DNA from: Parietaria judaica
Taxonomy: Eukaryota > Streptophyta > Magnoliopsida > Rosales > Urticaceae
Assembly: GCA_954871525.1 (NCBI GenBank)
Contig: OX940862.1
Coordinates: forward strand, 41,222,232 to 41,286,231
Direction: 5' to 3'
Length of the DNA stretch: 64,000 nucleotides
Positions 22,541 to 32,496 of this stretch are shown piece by piece (within the stretch, counting starts at the first letter, position 1; every line of letters starts with the position of its first letter). Position numbers and translations under genes: made by a program. The notes beneath the pieces are model-generated. The model searched no databases. It was not told the DNA's origin and saw only the letters and a list, made by a program, of their open reading frames with translations.

Positions 22541-22980
22541 TCATAATTCGTCATCAATACCTAAATCCCTACGACAACGATTGGCATGTCGACGTAAATG
22601 AGTTGTGCCTCGTTCAACGATTGCGAGAATCTCTTGTCGGCACCATTTGCATTTCGCGTACCTATCTTGAGTTTGAGTCTCATTGTTCCATTTGAGCCTC
22701 ATTTGAAAATCTGTTTCCCATAGTAAAGACGGTGGCCTACCACGTCACGCCCACGCCCTTGCCCCTTCGTCGGTCGTGGCCCACAAGCACGAGAGGTCCG
22801 ATTTAGAGTTGGATTCGGAGGCATTTCAAACTCCTCGGTGTCGTCGGAGGAGATGACAATAGTATTATTGGAACTTGTTTCCATGGAAAAACTATCATCA
22901 TCAGAGGAAGAGGAAGAGGAAAACACGACAAAGAATTGGTGATATTCTGATGACAAACCGAAACGAGACGGATCATCCAT
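22541..22980 (-). pseudogene. Antisense zinc-finger (BED-like) gene inside CACTA element
   Basis: The minus-strand frame starts at ATG 22980 (MDDPSRFGLSSEYHQFF). It runs through a Ser/Asp/Glu-rich acidic region and a GRGR basic patch (to about residue 80). A small frameshift near 22740 interrupts it. The frame then continues as SLLWETDFQMRLKWN and a zinc finger with C-x2-C (CKWC, codons at 22640-22651) and H-x3-H-x3-C (HLRRHANRC, about 22575-22600), ending at TGA 22541-22543. The Trp-containing lead-in and C2/H2C pattern resemble the BED fingers of hAT transposases and regulators. It could be a DNA-binding accessory protein of the transposon or a captured host fragment. A TATA-like CTATTTAAACC lies just upstream (about 23056-23066). 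Confidence 0.6.
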
Positions 22981-23055
22981 AACTAAGAAAAGTGATGATA
23001 TTTTTTAATCTAAGGATAAATTTGGTGAACAATAGAATAAAATGTGAGAAAGTAT

Positions 23056-23066
23056 AGGTTTAAATA
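23056..23066 (-). promoter_or_regulatory. TATA-like box of antisense zinc-finger gene
   Basis: CTATTTAAACC on the minus strand lies about 80 bp upstream of the ATG at 22980. The distance suits a core promoter with a short leader. Confidence 0.4.
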
Positions 23067-23179
23067 GAAGATTTGTGTGAATTTTAACATTTTTAACATT
23101 ATTTTGACAAATATAGTCGTTTATTACCATTGTGGGGTAATAATTCGGGTGAAAAAAAAATTAGCCGTTTTTGTGTCAG

Positions 23180-23270
23180 CGACAGAAAGCCGCGGCATGG
23201 ATAACATATGCCGCGGCGTGTTAAGTTTCTGCAACGGATATATCCGACGTTTGACACAGAGCCGTGGCTT
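23180..23270. repeat. Short GCCGCGGC cluster
   Basis: Three palindrome sites (AGCCGCGGCATGG, TGCCGCGGCGTG and GCCGTGGC) lie between the minus-strand zinc-finger gene and the plus-strand transposase. That is the shared upstream region of both. Confidence 0.7.
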
Positions 23271-23284
23271 CTTTATAATAAACT

Positions 23285-23342
23285 TAAAACCCTAAACTTT
23301 AATAAACTTAAAACCCTAAACTTAAAACCCTAAACTTAAAAC
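23285..23342. repeat. Telomere-like AAACCCTAAA repeats
   Basis: CCCTAAACTTAAAA-type units recur four times with a period of about 14-16 bp. The CCCTAAA core equals one plant telomere repeat, but the spacing means it is not a telomeric array. It could also act as a telo-box near the transposase promoter. Confidence 0.65.
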
Positions 23343-23484
23343 CCATAAAATTAAATTGTAATTATTATGCGTTTCATACAAATATGTAAGAATACATATG
23401 TGATTAATTATAAAATATATAGAATTATGAATACATATGTTTATATTATAAATACATGATTATCATCAATAATTCCACATTACA

Positions 23485-23655
23485 TGTACCACATATGAAA
23501 AGTATCACATTACAAAACATTACTAGTACCACATTACAACACATTGCAAGTACAATATGATAAGTACCACATTGCAACACATTTCAAGTACCACATTACA
23601 ACACATTACAAGTACATTATGATAAGTGCCACATTACAACTCCATTACAATTTAA
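23485..23655. repeat. Tandem ACATTACAA repeats
   Basis: Units of ACCACATTACAACACATT and AAGTACAATATGATAAGT alternate with a period of about 60 bp over three imperfect copies. No coding potential is seen. Confidence 0.7.
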
Positions 23656-23844
23656 AGCTACGTTTGTCACATAATAATAACAATACAATTAAAAAACGTA
23701 AAATAATAATTTGACCTGGAGGTATTTCAGACTCTACGGTTTCTTCAGAATTTTGAACGCTTTCTTCGGAATTTGCTTCGTCACGGAAGAAAACGGTATT
23801 TAATCTTCAAATTCTTTATTTGCAATTTGGCATTTAGGGAATGG

Positions 23845-26800
23845 ATGATGAAAAATAGAATGAGCGATGATTACCGACATGGTGTTCAAGAATTTATGGA
23901 TTTTGTGCGTTTAAACTTTGAAGAAGGAGATTTGATTAGGTGTCCTTGTCTTTTATATGGAAATTTAGTTTCGAAATCTATGAAAGTAGTCAAATCGCAT
24001 TTGTTAGATATTGGTATTATGAGTTCCTATGATCATTGGTACTTTCATGGAGAAAAGATGCGTGGTAAAAGAGTCAATGATTTAGTTGAAGAAAAAGAAG
24101 AAGACGAAGACGAAGCCGATGAAATTGGTGGTTTGATGGATGATATCAACTAAAATTTTGTGGGAAGACCGCAATTATTAGAGTCGATGGTGGGGGATTT
24201 CGAAGCGCCTTTGTATGATGGGAGTAACACAACGAAAATAGGGTTTTTGGTATCAGTACTCCATTTAAAGGCGGCAGGAAGTTGGACAAATTCTAGCTTT
24301 ACGCAATTGTTGGAATTCCTTCGTGAAACGTTTCCGGCCGGTAATAAAGTTCCGACAGGAATATATGCGGCAAAAAAGACACTGGGCTTGTTAGGTTTAA
24401 AGTTCGAAAAGTTTCATGCATGTCCAAAAGATTGCGTACTGTATAGGAACGAGCATACAAAATTAAGTGAATGTCCACTGTGCAATGGGTCAAGGTGGAA
24501 GACAGGAAAGGAGCCTATGACGGTATCAAAGGGGTTCCGCAGAAAGTATTATGGTACATTCCTCCATTCACCCGCCTCAAACGCATGTTTAACAATATTA
24601 ATCACGCGAAGAACATGGTTTGGCACTCAAAAATCAGAGTAATGATGGCATTTTAAGACACCCTTGTGATGCTTCACAGTGGAAAAGTTTTGATACTCGG
24701 TATCCGGAATTCAGCTCAGAACCCAGGAATTTGCGTCTCGGTTTGGCAACAGACGGGATGAATCCTTTTGGTAACATGAGTAGTCGCTATAGTGTTTGGC
24801 CGGTAATACTTTGCAACTACAATCTCCCTCCGAAGTTGTGTATGAAGCGGAAGTTCTTGATGTTGACTCTTTTAATTTCGGGACCGAGCCAACCAGGAAA
24901 TGACATCGACGTCTACTTGGCACCTTTGGTCGATGATCTAAAGATGATGTTGAACGAAGGAATTGAGATCAACGATGCTTTCCGACGCGAAGTGTTCAAG
25001 TTGAAAGCAATATTAATGTGGACAATCAATGACTTCCCGGCGTACGGAAACTTGTCTGGTTACTCGGTGAAATGTTCTATTGGTTGTCCAGTCTGCATCA
25101 AAAATATATCTTCAATCCGGTAGAAACATGGGAAGAAAACAGTTTTTCTCGACCATAGGAGATTTTTACCGAGAGATCACCCGTATAGAAAGAAAGAAAA
25201 AAAGTTTAATGGACATCAAGAACATCGACCTCCTCCAAAAATTTTGAACGGTGAAGATGTCTATAAACTGATTTGTGAAGAGACTTATGAAGTGATTGGA
25301 AAAAGAACGTCGAGTGGTAAGAGGAAGCAAAAGAAATTTGAAGATAGAACGTTCAAAAAAGTATCAATCTTCTACGATCTCCCGTATTGGAAGACGCATT
25401 ACGTTCGACATTGTTTGGACGTTATGCACATTGAAAAAAATGTATGTGAAGCGATTGTTGGTACATTGCTTGACGATCCAAATAAAACAAAAGACCGGAA
25501 AAATGCTCGACAAGATCTCGTTGAATTGGGTATAAGACCGGATTCGCATCCTAAAATGGCTGGAAAGAAGACATTACTACCACCGGTTGTCAACACTTTA
25601 TCGAGAGCGGAGCGAAGGAAGCTTTGTGGATGGCTTGCGGCGATAAAAGTTCCCGAAGGTCATTCTTCCAACTACAAGAGGTTTGTATCTATGAAATATT
25701 TTAGACTTATCGGAATGAAGACTCACGATTGTCATATGTTGCTTCAACAAATACTGCCTCTTGCATTGCGAGGGTTTTTGCCAAAGGAAGTTCGATTCGC
25801 AATTTCAAAGTTATGTGAATTTTTCAACATAATTTGCTCCAAAACTATTAAGGTTGAAGGTCTTGACAAGTTGCAAGCGGACTTGGTAAAAACCCTATGT
25901 ATGTTCGAGATGTTCTTTCCACCCTCATTTTTTGACATCATGATTCACTTAACCGTTCACCTAGTACGGGAAGTGAAGTTATGTGGACCTATATTTCTAC
26001 GGTGGATGTATCCAATTGAACGGTATATGAAAGTCTTGAAAGGGTACGTGAAGAATTACAATCGACCAAAAGGGAGCATTGTCGAAGGATATATGGCAGA
26101 AGAGTCGGTTGAATTTTGTGTAAAGTATTTCCTGAGAACTCGGCCAATTGGTGTTCCCAAATTAGCCAAAGCAGAATCCAAAGGCTTATCTGCAGGTAAT
26201 TATTATATTTTTTTTATAAATAAATACGATGTTAAAATTTAGCTTACGTGTTGAATATAATATTTATTTTGATGTTCTTATGCACAGCAAATCCTTCAAC
26301 TGTCAACCGAAAAGAATGGGAGCAAGCCGTTCTCCATGTGTTGCACAATTTAGATGTCGTGGAACCCTTTATAGATGTGCATATGAATGAGTTAAGGTCT
26401 ACTTATCCGAAAAAGTCAAAAAACGAAAAATGGCTAAAAGAAGAGCTAACCGTACGTTTGCAAAGTGGATCGATGAATATTGTTATGCAAGAAGAAAGAA
26501 TTTAGATGAGACATTATTGAAGATCTCTAGCGGGCCTTCACAAGTAGTTACCAGGTACACGTCATGGTACGTTAACGGGTACACGTTTTACACAAGGGAA
26601 ATGGACGAAAAACACCCCGTACAAAATAGTGGTGTTACATTCTTTGCGGAAGGAGTCCATGTTGCATCGGCCAAGGATAAAAATCCAAAAATAAGCTTTT
26701 ATGAGCTATTTTGGCTATGTAGAAGATATTTGGGAGCTCGATTATTATGGTTTGCGAGTTGGATTGTTTAAGTGCAAATGGGCGGACAACAACCACGTCA

Positions 26801-27099
26801 AAGTTGCCAATGATGGAGTTACGGTTGTTGACTTCAGACGGATGAGTTATGCCAATGATTCATTCATGTTGGCATCCCAAGCATCTCAAGTGTTTTATGT
26901 CTCGGACCCGATCGATAAGGAATTATCTCTCGTCGTGCATGTGAATGCGAGAAATGTAGAAGAATCGAATGAAGAAGTTGAAGACATCACTACCATCGCA
27001 CCATTCTCCAACGGGCTACAATCGTTTGAAGACGTTGATGATGATGATGATGTTTCGTTTTTGCTACGTCGAGATATCTCGGCATTGGAAATTGATTGA
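23845..27099 (+). pseudogene. CACTA TNP2-type transposase (tnp2, DUF4218, DUF4216)
   Basis: This is the transposase that cuts CACTA ends. Domains in order are a transposase-associated N-terminus (GVQEFMDFVRLNF, IRCPCLLYGN, HLLDIG), the tnp2 core (CPKDCVLYRNE, SECPLCNGSRWK, LRLGLATDGMNPFGNMSS, SVWPVILCNYNLPP, RHCLDVMHIEKNVCEAI) and a DUF4218 region (KTHDCHMLLQQILPLALRG, GPIFLRWMYPIERYM). An intron at 26196-26287 (GTAATT...GCACAG) comes next, then a DUF4216 region (MSYANDSFMLASQASQVFYV) and an acidic tail ending at TGA 27097-27099. Lesions: TAA 24151-24153, frameshifts near 24525 and 24620, TAG 25121-25123, and frameshifts near 26450 and 26700. ATG 23845 was chosen as the first Met of the conserved N-terminus, but an upstream exon is possible. 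Confidence 0.88.
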
Positions 27100-27309
27100 A
27101 TAATAATTTTATTGTAATAATGTTATATTTCGATCTTGTTTTTCATGTATGAACAATTAGTTATCATGTTTATTTAATTGGAAATTGATTGAACAATTAT
27201 TTTTCAATTAGTTATATTTTAAAATTTTACTTTTTGGAAATTAATTGAACAATTGTTTTTATAAATAAGTTTGTTAAATAAATGTAAATTTGGTTTATTT
27301 TGTACTTAA

Positions 27310-28340
27310 TACCGCGGCCTTTTAAGGAAGTGCCGCGGCGCGTTTCATACGAGAAAAAAAATGCCGCGGCGTTTCTCAAACAGGCCGCGGCTAGTTGCAT
27401 AAGGCAGAGGGTGTATACGTGAATTCAAAGGGACACCGCGGCTTATACATACCGACGCCTTGGCATATGTACATAAAGCCTCGGCGTATTTCGTTCATGC
27501 CGCGGCATATATCGCATAGAAATTATACAGAGAGCATGCGTTTTCTGCAGGCAAAGAAATGTCACGGCGTACAAAGAATAGGCCTTGGCATGCCAGAAAG
27601 GCCGAGGCGTAGTATAACAATGCCGCGGCATTCTTAGACCAAAACTAAACACATACACCAAACCAATTTTTTATGCGCGCGTTAAATCAGGTTATGCCGC
27701 GGTAATGTCACACATGCCGCGGCGTTCGCAGACGAGCCTCGGTTCGTTGATTTTTGTGCCGCGGCGTATTTACATACCAAAATATCGAAGAGTCTGTGTT
27801 AAGTTAAATCTTAACGTGCCGCGGCCTTGTTAAGAACGTGCCACGGCGCGTTTCATACGGGATACAAAATGCTGCGGCGTTTTAAGACAAGCCGTGGCGA
27901 GTTTCATATTTAGCATAGGGTACATAGGTAAATTCAACATGACGCCACGGCTTTAGTATATCTACGCCTTGGCATGAGTACATAAAGCCTCGGTGAGCAT
28001 ATATGGTGCTGCGGCATAAATTGCGTACAAATTATACAGAGAGCATGCTTTCTGGAGGCCAAATCTTGCCGCGGCGTACGATAATAGGCCGTGGCATTAC
28101 CGGAAGAACGAGGTGTATGCCGCGGTATAGTATGTAACTGCCGCGGCGTACCTGTACGAGCCCCGGCTCATTTATTTCATGCCGTGGCGTATTTACATCC
28201 CAAAATTATACAGAGTCGGTGTTCTTTCGAACCTCAACGTGCCCCAGCTTATATAAACCACGCCCTGGCGTGTATTTTTCCACATTGGACTACGCCGCGG
28301 CAGTTTAGGTTCAAGCCGCGGCATGTATCGGGATTTTCAG
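27310..28340. repeat. GCCGCGGC array 3 with about 500 bp higher-order unit
   Basis: This is the densest array, with several dozen GCCGCGGC variants (GCCTCGGC, GCCTTGGC, GCCGTGGC, GCCACGGC). Two long blocks share their order of sites and contain ATTATACAGAGAGCATGC at 27532 and 28031, a 499 bp period. A shortened third copy starts near 28205. Motifs CATAAAGCCTCGG and GCCGCGGCGTA recur at fixed places in each block. Confidence 0.82.
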
Positions 28341-28898
28341 ACAACGATTGCGTTTTTCCGTTGTCCAAAGCCGTTTTTGAATTTTTTATTCGATTTTAAC
28401 CTGAATTCCCTCCATTTTTATCACATTTCAGCCCTATTCCTTTCCTCTTTTTATCACATTTCAGCCCTATTTCCTTCCCTCTCCTCTCTTGTCTCTTGTC
28501 TCTTCTCTCTTCTTCCTCTCTCTTTTCTATTTTCTCCCATATCATCGCCGTCGCCGTGCTCCGCCGTGCCCCGCCGTTATCCGCCGTGCTCCACTGTTCT
28601 CCGTCGTGCTCCGCCACCGACGTATCCTTGCCGTGCCCTAACTCCGTTGAGGTGTGCTTCATCTTGTTTCTTCAACAAGCTAAGTCCTACCCCGTTCCCT
28701 AACTCCGAGTTATTGATTCTAACAAGGTTAGAATCCTATCCGAATTCAATATTACATATGTATTGCATTTTGTTAATGTTTGCCATGAAATGTTTTTATG
28801 CTCTTATTGTCTTTCATGTTTGCCATGAAATGTTGTTCTTATGCTTTTGTTGTGTTGAATGTTTGCAATGAAATGTATTTGTTGTCTTAAGTTATTTG

Positions 28899-31800
28899 AT
28901 GTTTATGAATTTTTGGAAACGAGTCAAATATATATTTAGGAAAGTTAGCTACTACTTGAATATATTGGAGCGAGAAGTAACTAGGCCATCAACCGATCGA
29001 GAAGAAACGTCATCATCCTATGAAGAAGAAACTACGCCCGGTTAGTAGTATTGTTATTTTGTTTAAGGTATTGTATTTCATTGAATCTATCTAGTATTTA
29101 AAATTGATAATTTATTACTTTATTTGTTTCTAGTTCTTAACAAAAATGATGAAGTAGCAAAATGTAGAAGAAAACTTAGAGGAGAAGGAAAAAAGAAAAG
29201 TGAACCTCATGAAAAGTATCACTATCTTGAAGCATAAGGGGGAAAAAAATACTTGTGAGATTTGATGAGAAAAAACAACCGGATGGAAGAGATGGTGATC
29301 TTTTAGCTAGTTGGATTGGTGTTTTTGCTCGGGAATTTATTCCAATTACTATATCCGATTGGATATTGAAGAGTTTAAAAAAGGTGAAACATAGGATATG
29401 GAATAAAATCCAACAAGCATTTGTTATTCTGAACGAGTACAAGAAGATGTGTTTATCTTGTGCCGGGGAATCGGCAAGATACTTCCGGTATGATCTCTCT
29501 ACCCTATTCAAGAGAGATCCGAATGATAAAAGAATCTTTGAGCGACCGGATATCGTTAAGAAGTATTACACGAGCATCACGGACGGACATTGGGAGGAGT
29601 TTGTTAATATTAGATTAAGCGATGAGTTCAAAGAAGTCTCGAATCAAAACAAAGCTAGTAGGGCTCTCGTTGAGTACCCCTCTAGATCGGGTCCAAACGG
29701 ATATCGGAAGCTCGATCAAATGCTAGTAAGGGTTTTAATTTTATATTTTAAATTTAATCTATTGTCTATAATTGAATAACATTTTCCTTTGTTTCGTAGT
29801 TTGAAAAAAACGCCCTATGGGCGACAAAGCCGGAACTTTGGATCCAAATGAGGAATAATGAGGATGGTTCATTAAAGGATCCAAATCTAGAGCCTATTGT
29901 GAATAAAATAGTAATTGCAATGAGTTTATGTTATATAGTTATATATATAAATTATCTTGATGTTATTTGTATATTATTGACTTAAATATTTGTAATAATT
30001 CATTTTGTTATTAGGTTGAATGTACCACTCAAGTTGTGGACGACGATGAGGAAGAAGATATTTTGACAAGAGCTTTGGGGAAGAAAGAACATCCCAGAAG
30101 AGTTCAGGGACAATCCAAATACGTCTCAAAGCGATCATGTTACAAACAAGCCAAAGACTCAACGAATCCCCTCGTTCAAAGTCTCCTAGCCGAAATTAAA
30201 GATATGAAAGTCAAGTCGGAAGCGAGAGATGCGTTTTCGAGAAATGGAAGGCTAAACTGGAACAAATGATCCAAGGATCATCTTCAAGAAATATTCAAGG
30301 TAGTAACGAACCACTCGATGCGCATAGTCCGGTAAGTCAACCTCTTGCTCCTTTAGCACCCATTGAATTGAATTTTGATGACGATCGTACTCCCGCAACA
30401 AAGGCTAAGGGAAAAGATTTTATTTCGAAAGGACCGAGTCTAGGGAGTAACGAGCTTTGTGATGTGCAAAGTCCGTGAAGGCCACCGTTTACTCCCGTAG
30501 CGCCGGTTAATGTGCAACTTGATAAAAGTAAAATTCCCGCAAAAAAGGCTAAGCGTAAAGGGTTCCTTTCGAAAGGACCGAATAGAGAGAATATAAAATC
30601 TTTTAATGTGCAAAGTTGCGCTAGTCAATCGATTTCTCCCTCACCGGAGCTTGCGAACGTTCACATTCAAGCTAAAAAGGAAAAGAGCTCGCCTTTGGTT
30701 TCAAAAGGACCTATTCTAGGTATTGGCGGAATTTCCGCGGTTGATCCGGCGTCGTCTATTCCAAATACGCCCATTTCATTTAATGAAGGTGTTGATTGTC
30801 TCCTTTTTTCGGAGGGAATCGTTGAGCACGCCGCAACCGGGAAGGTGTTCCTAAAAAATGGAGAGGTTGGCGAGAAAATTCACAACATACCGTTGGATAG
30901 AGATCATCGTCGGGTGTTAGTAGAAGTGTCGATGTCTAAAGACCCTATTCCTCTCCCGGTATCGGTTCAATGGATCGAAACCATTGATGACACGGTGGGG
31001 ACCTTTGTGCCTTGGCCATTGTCCCTTATTGAAGAATTAAACTCCAAAGGTAATCAAGCTCCCAAACCTAAGCCCAAAAATATAGCCAAAAGTTCGTATT
31101 ACAATGAAATAGCACAAAAGATTAACTTGAACCATGTTAATCCCCGATTAAGAGCGTTAGCGTCTTATGCAAACGACTATATGCTTGCAAAGGGAAAGAA
31201 AATAGCAGTTGATCTTTATAAGAGTTTGTGTGATTTCACTCCGTTGTTGAATTTTGATGATACACGTGAATTTATCCTCTCTCAAGACTTGACCGTACTA
31301 TGGATAATGATTTGTCAAAGGTATGTTTCCATTTTCATTTGCGATTTCATAGTTATTAAATATATAAATTATTGATTCATTTGTTATACATTAATTATTG
31401 TTATTTTTATTTGTAGTTATTTGCAAGAAAATCACATTCGCAATTCGGACATTTACGGTTTTCTTCCGCCATATGAAGACATCGGGTCCAACACAAAAGT
31501 AGGAGATGCTAAGAAAAATGCATTAAAACTTGATGTTGATCGATACTACAAACTTATACAAAATTGCAAGAATGGCAAAAGATGGTTAATGTCTTTCAAT
31601 AGTCGTCACCATTGGATTCTTCTTGTTTTTAACCCTTGGAAGGCTACCGTAGCAAAGTTTGATTCTCTCCCCAATTCGAGCGATTTAAATAGCCACTTAG
31701 AGAAATTTTTCCAAAAGTAAGTATTCTAAAACATAATCATTTTTATGTTTAAGTTATTTGAATTCTTTAATTTTTTTTGTAGTATTGAAGACATATTCAA

Positions 31801-32050
31801 GGTTGATCACGACACCGGCCTCATGACACCCTCGTTGATAAAAACGGTGAATTCAAAAGGATGTCCGAAACAACCGGGAAATCATGAATGCGGATATTAC
31901 GTCATGAAGTTCATGCACGACGTTGTGAGAAATGGTATGAATTTCGTTGATATCAAACTTAATTATAGTGTAAGCGAAATAGATGGATTGAATGTAGATT
32001 TAGGTATGTATGTGCTATCAAAGTTTGCTAACTATGACGATGAAGATTAG
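28899..32050 (+). pseudogene. CACTA TNPA-like protein with C-terminal Ulp1/C48 protease domain
   Basis: Six exons fit with GT-AG borders in compatible phases: 28899-29040, 29134-29725, 29800-29910, 30015-31320, 31417-31716 and 31783-32050. Exons 2-4 carry the plant En/Spm Transposase_24 (TNPA-like) region, with LWATKPELWIQMRNNEDGS and ALGKKEHPRRVQGQSKYVS. Exon 4 continues as a long Ser/Pro/Lys linker with repeated SKGP motifs. Exons 5-6 form an Ulp1-type SUMO protease domain: His in RHHWILLVF, Asp in AKFDSLPN, Gln in PKQPG and Cys in NHECGYYVMKF, so the triad is present. Lesions: frameshifts near 29235 and 30235 and a TGA at 30476-30478. A pyrimidine- and GC-rich leader lies at 28390-28690. 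Confidence 0.8.
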
Positions 32051-32282
32051 AGCATATTTTGGATTTGTTTGTTTATATTTGAACGGTGAATTTTGTATGG
32101 TGGATTATATGTTTTGTATGTATCGATCGTATAATCTTTAACCGATGATATTTTAATGTATTAATATTTTGTTTTAATATATTGGATTAATGCTTTTAAT
32201 AAAAAAATTTAATTTATATTTTATTTAATAAAATATTATTTATTAATTACAGGTTCTATCGGTATTAGAAAGAGGATAAAAA

Positions 32283-32335
32283 GTTACCGGGCGAATTTTT
32301 TCAAAAAATCGCCCGGTTTTTTATTTTTTTTAGTG
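32283..32335. other. Hairpin next to a TAGTG (CACTA-type) end
   Basis: ACCGGGCGA and TCGCCCGGT arms enclose T/A runs to form a stem of about 16 bp with one mismatch. A T-rich stretch and TAGTG (32331-32335) follow. Read on the minus strand this is CACTA plus A-rich sequence plus a hairpin, the same layout as the 18969 end but with different sequence. Confidence 0.55.
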
Positions 32336-32496
32336 TCTTTTTCAACAATGCTTAAAAACCGTCGCCCAAAACAAATACAACATTTCGGAATACAGTTTAC
32401 GCTCCGGCTTCCAAAAACACGCCGCGGCGGATCTATACTACGTAAGATGGTAAAATCTGTCGTTCGTAATTTCTTTACGCCGCGGCTTTTAGGACC
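32336..32496. repeat. Further GCCGCGGC sequence up to the gypsy junction
   Basis: Two GCCGCGGC sites (ACACGCCGCGGCGG and ACGCCGCGGC) continue past the TAGTG. The segment ends abruptly at about 32497, where gypsy integrase sequence begins. The array sequence does not reappear on the far side of the gypsy element. Confidence 0.7.

Larger units (their letters stand above)
18969..32335 (+). mobile_element. CACTA (En/Spm) element or nested pair of elements
   Basis: A CACTAGTACAAATTGTGG terminus starts at 18969, and a TAGTG end lies at 32331-32335. Between them are TNP2-type and TNPA-like genes, the standard CACTA pair, separated by GCCGCGGC arrays. The two ends do not share a long terminal inverted repeat, the flanking triplets differ (TAA and TCT), and array-like sequence resumes at 32336-32496. 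The block may therefore be two related elements nested together, the outer one cut by the gypsy junction at about 32497. The gene content is firm. The exact boundaries are not. Confidence 0.6.
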
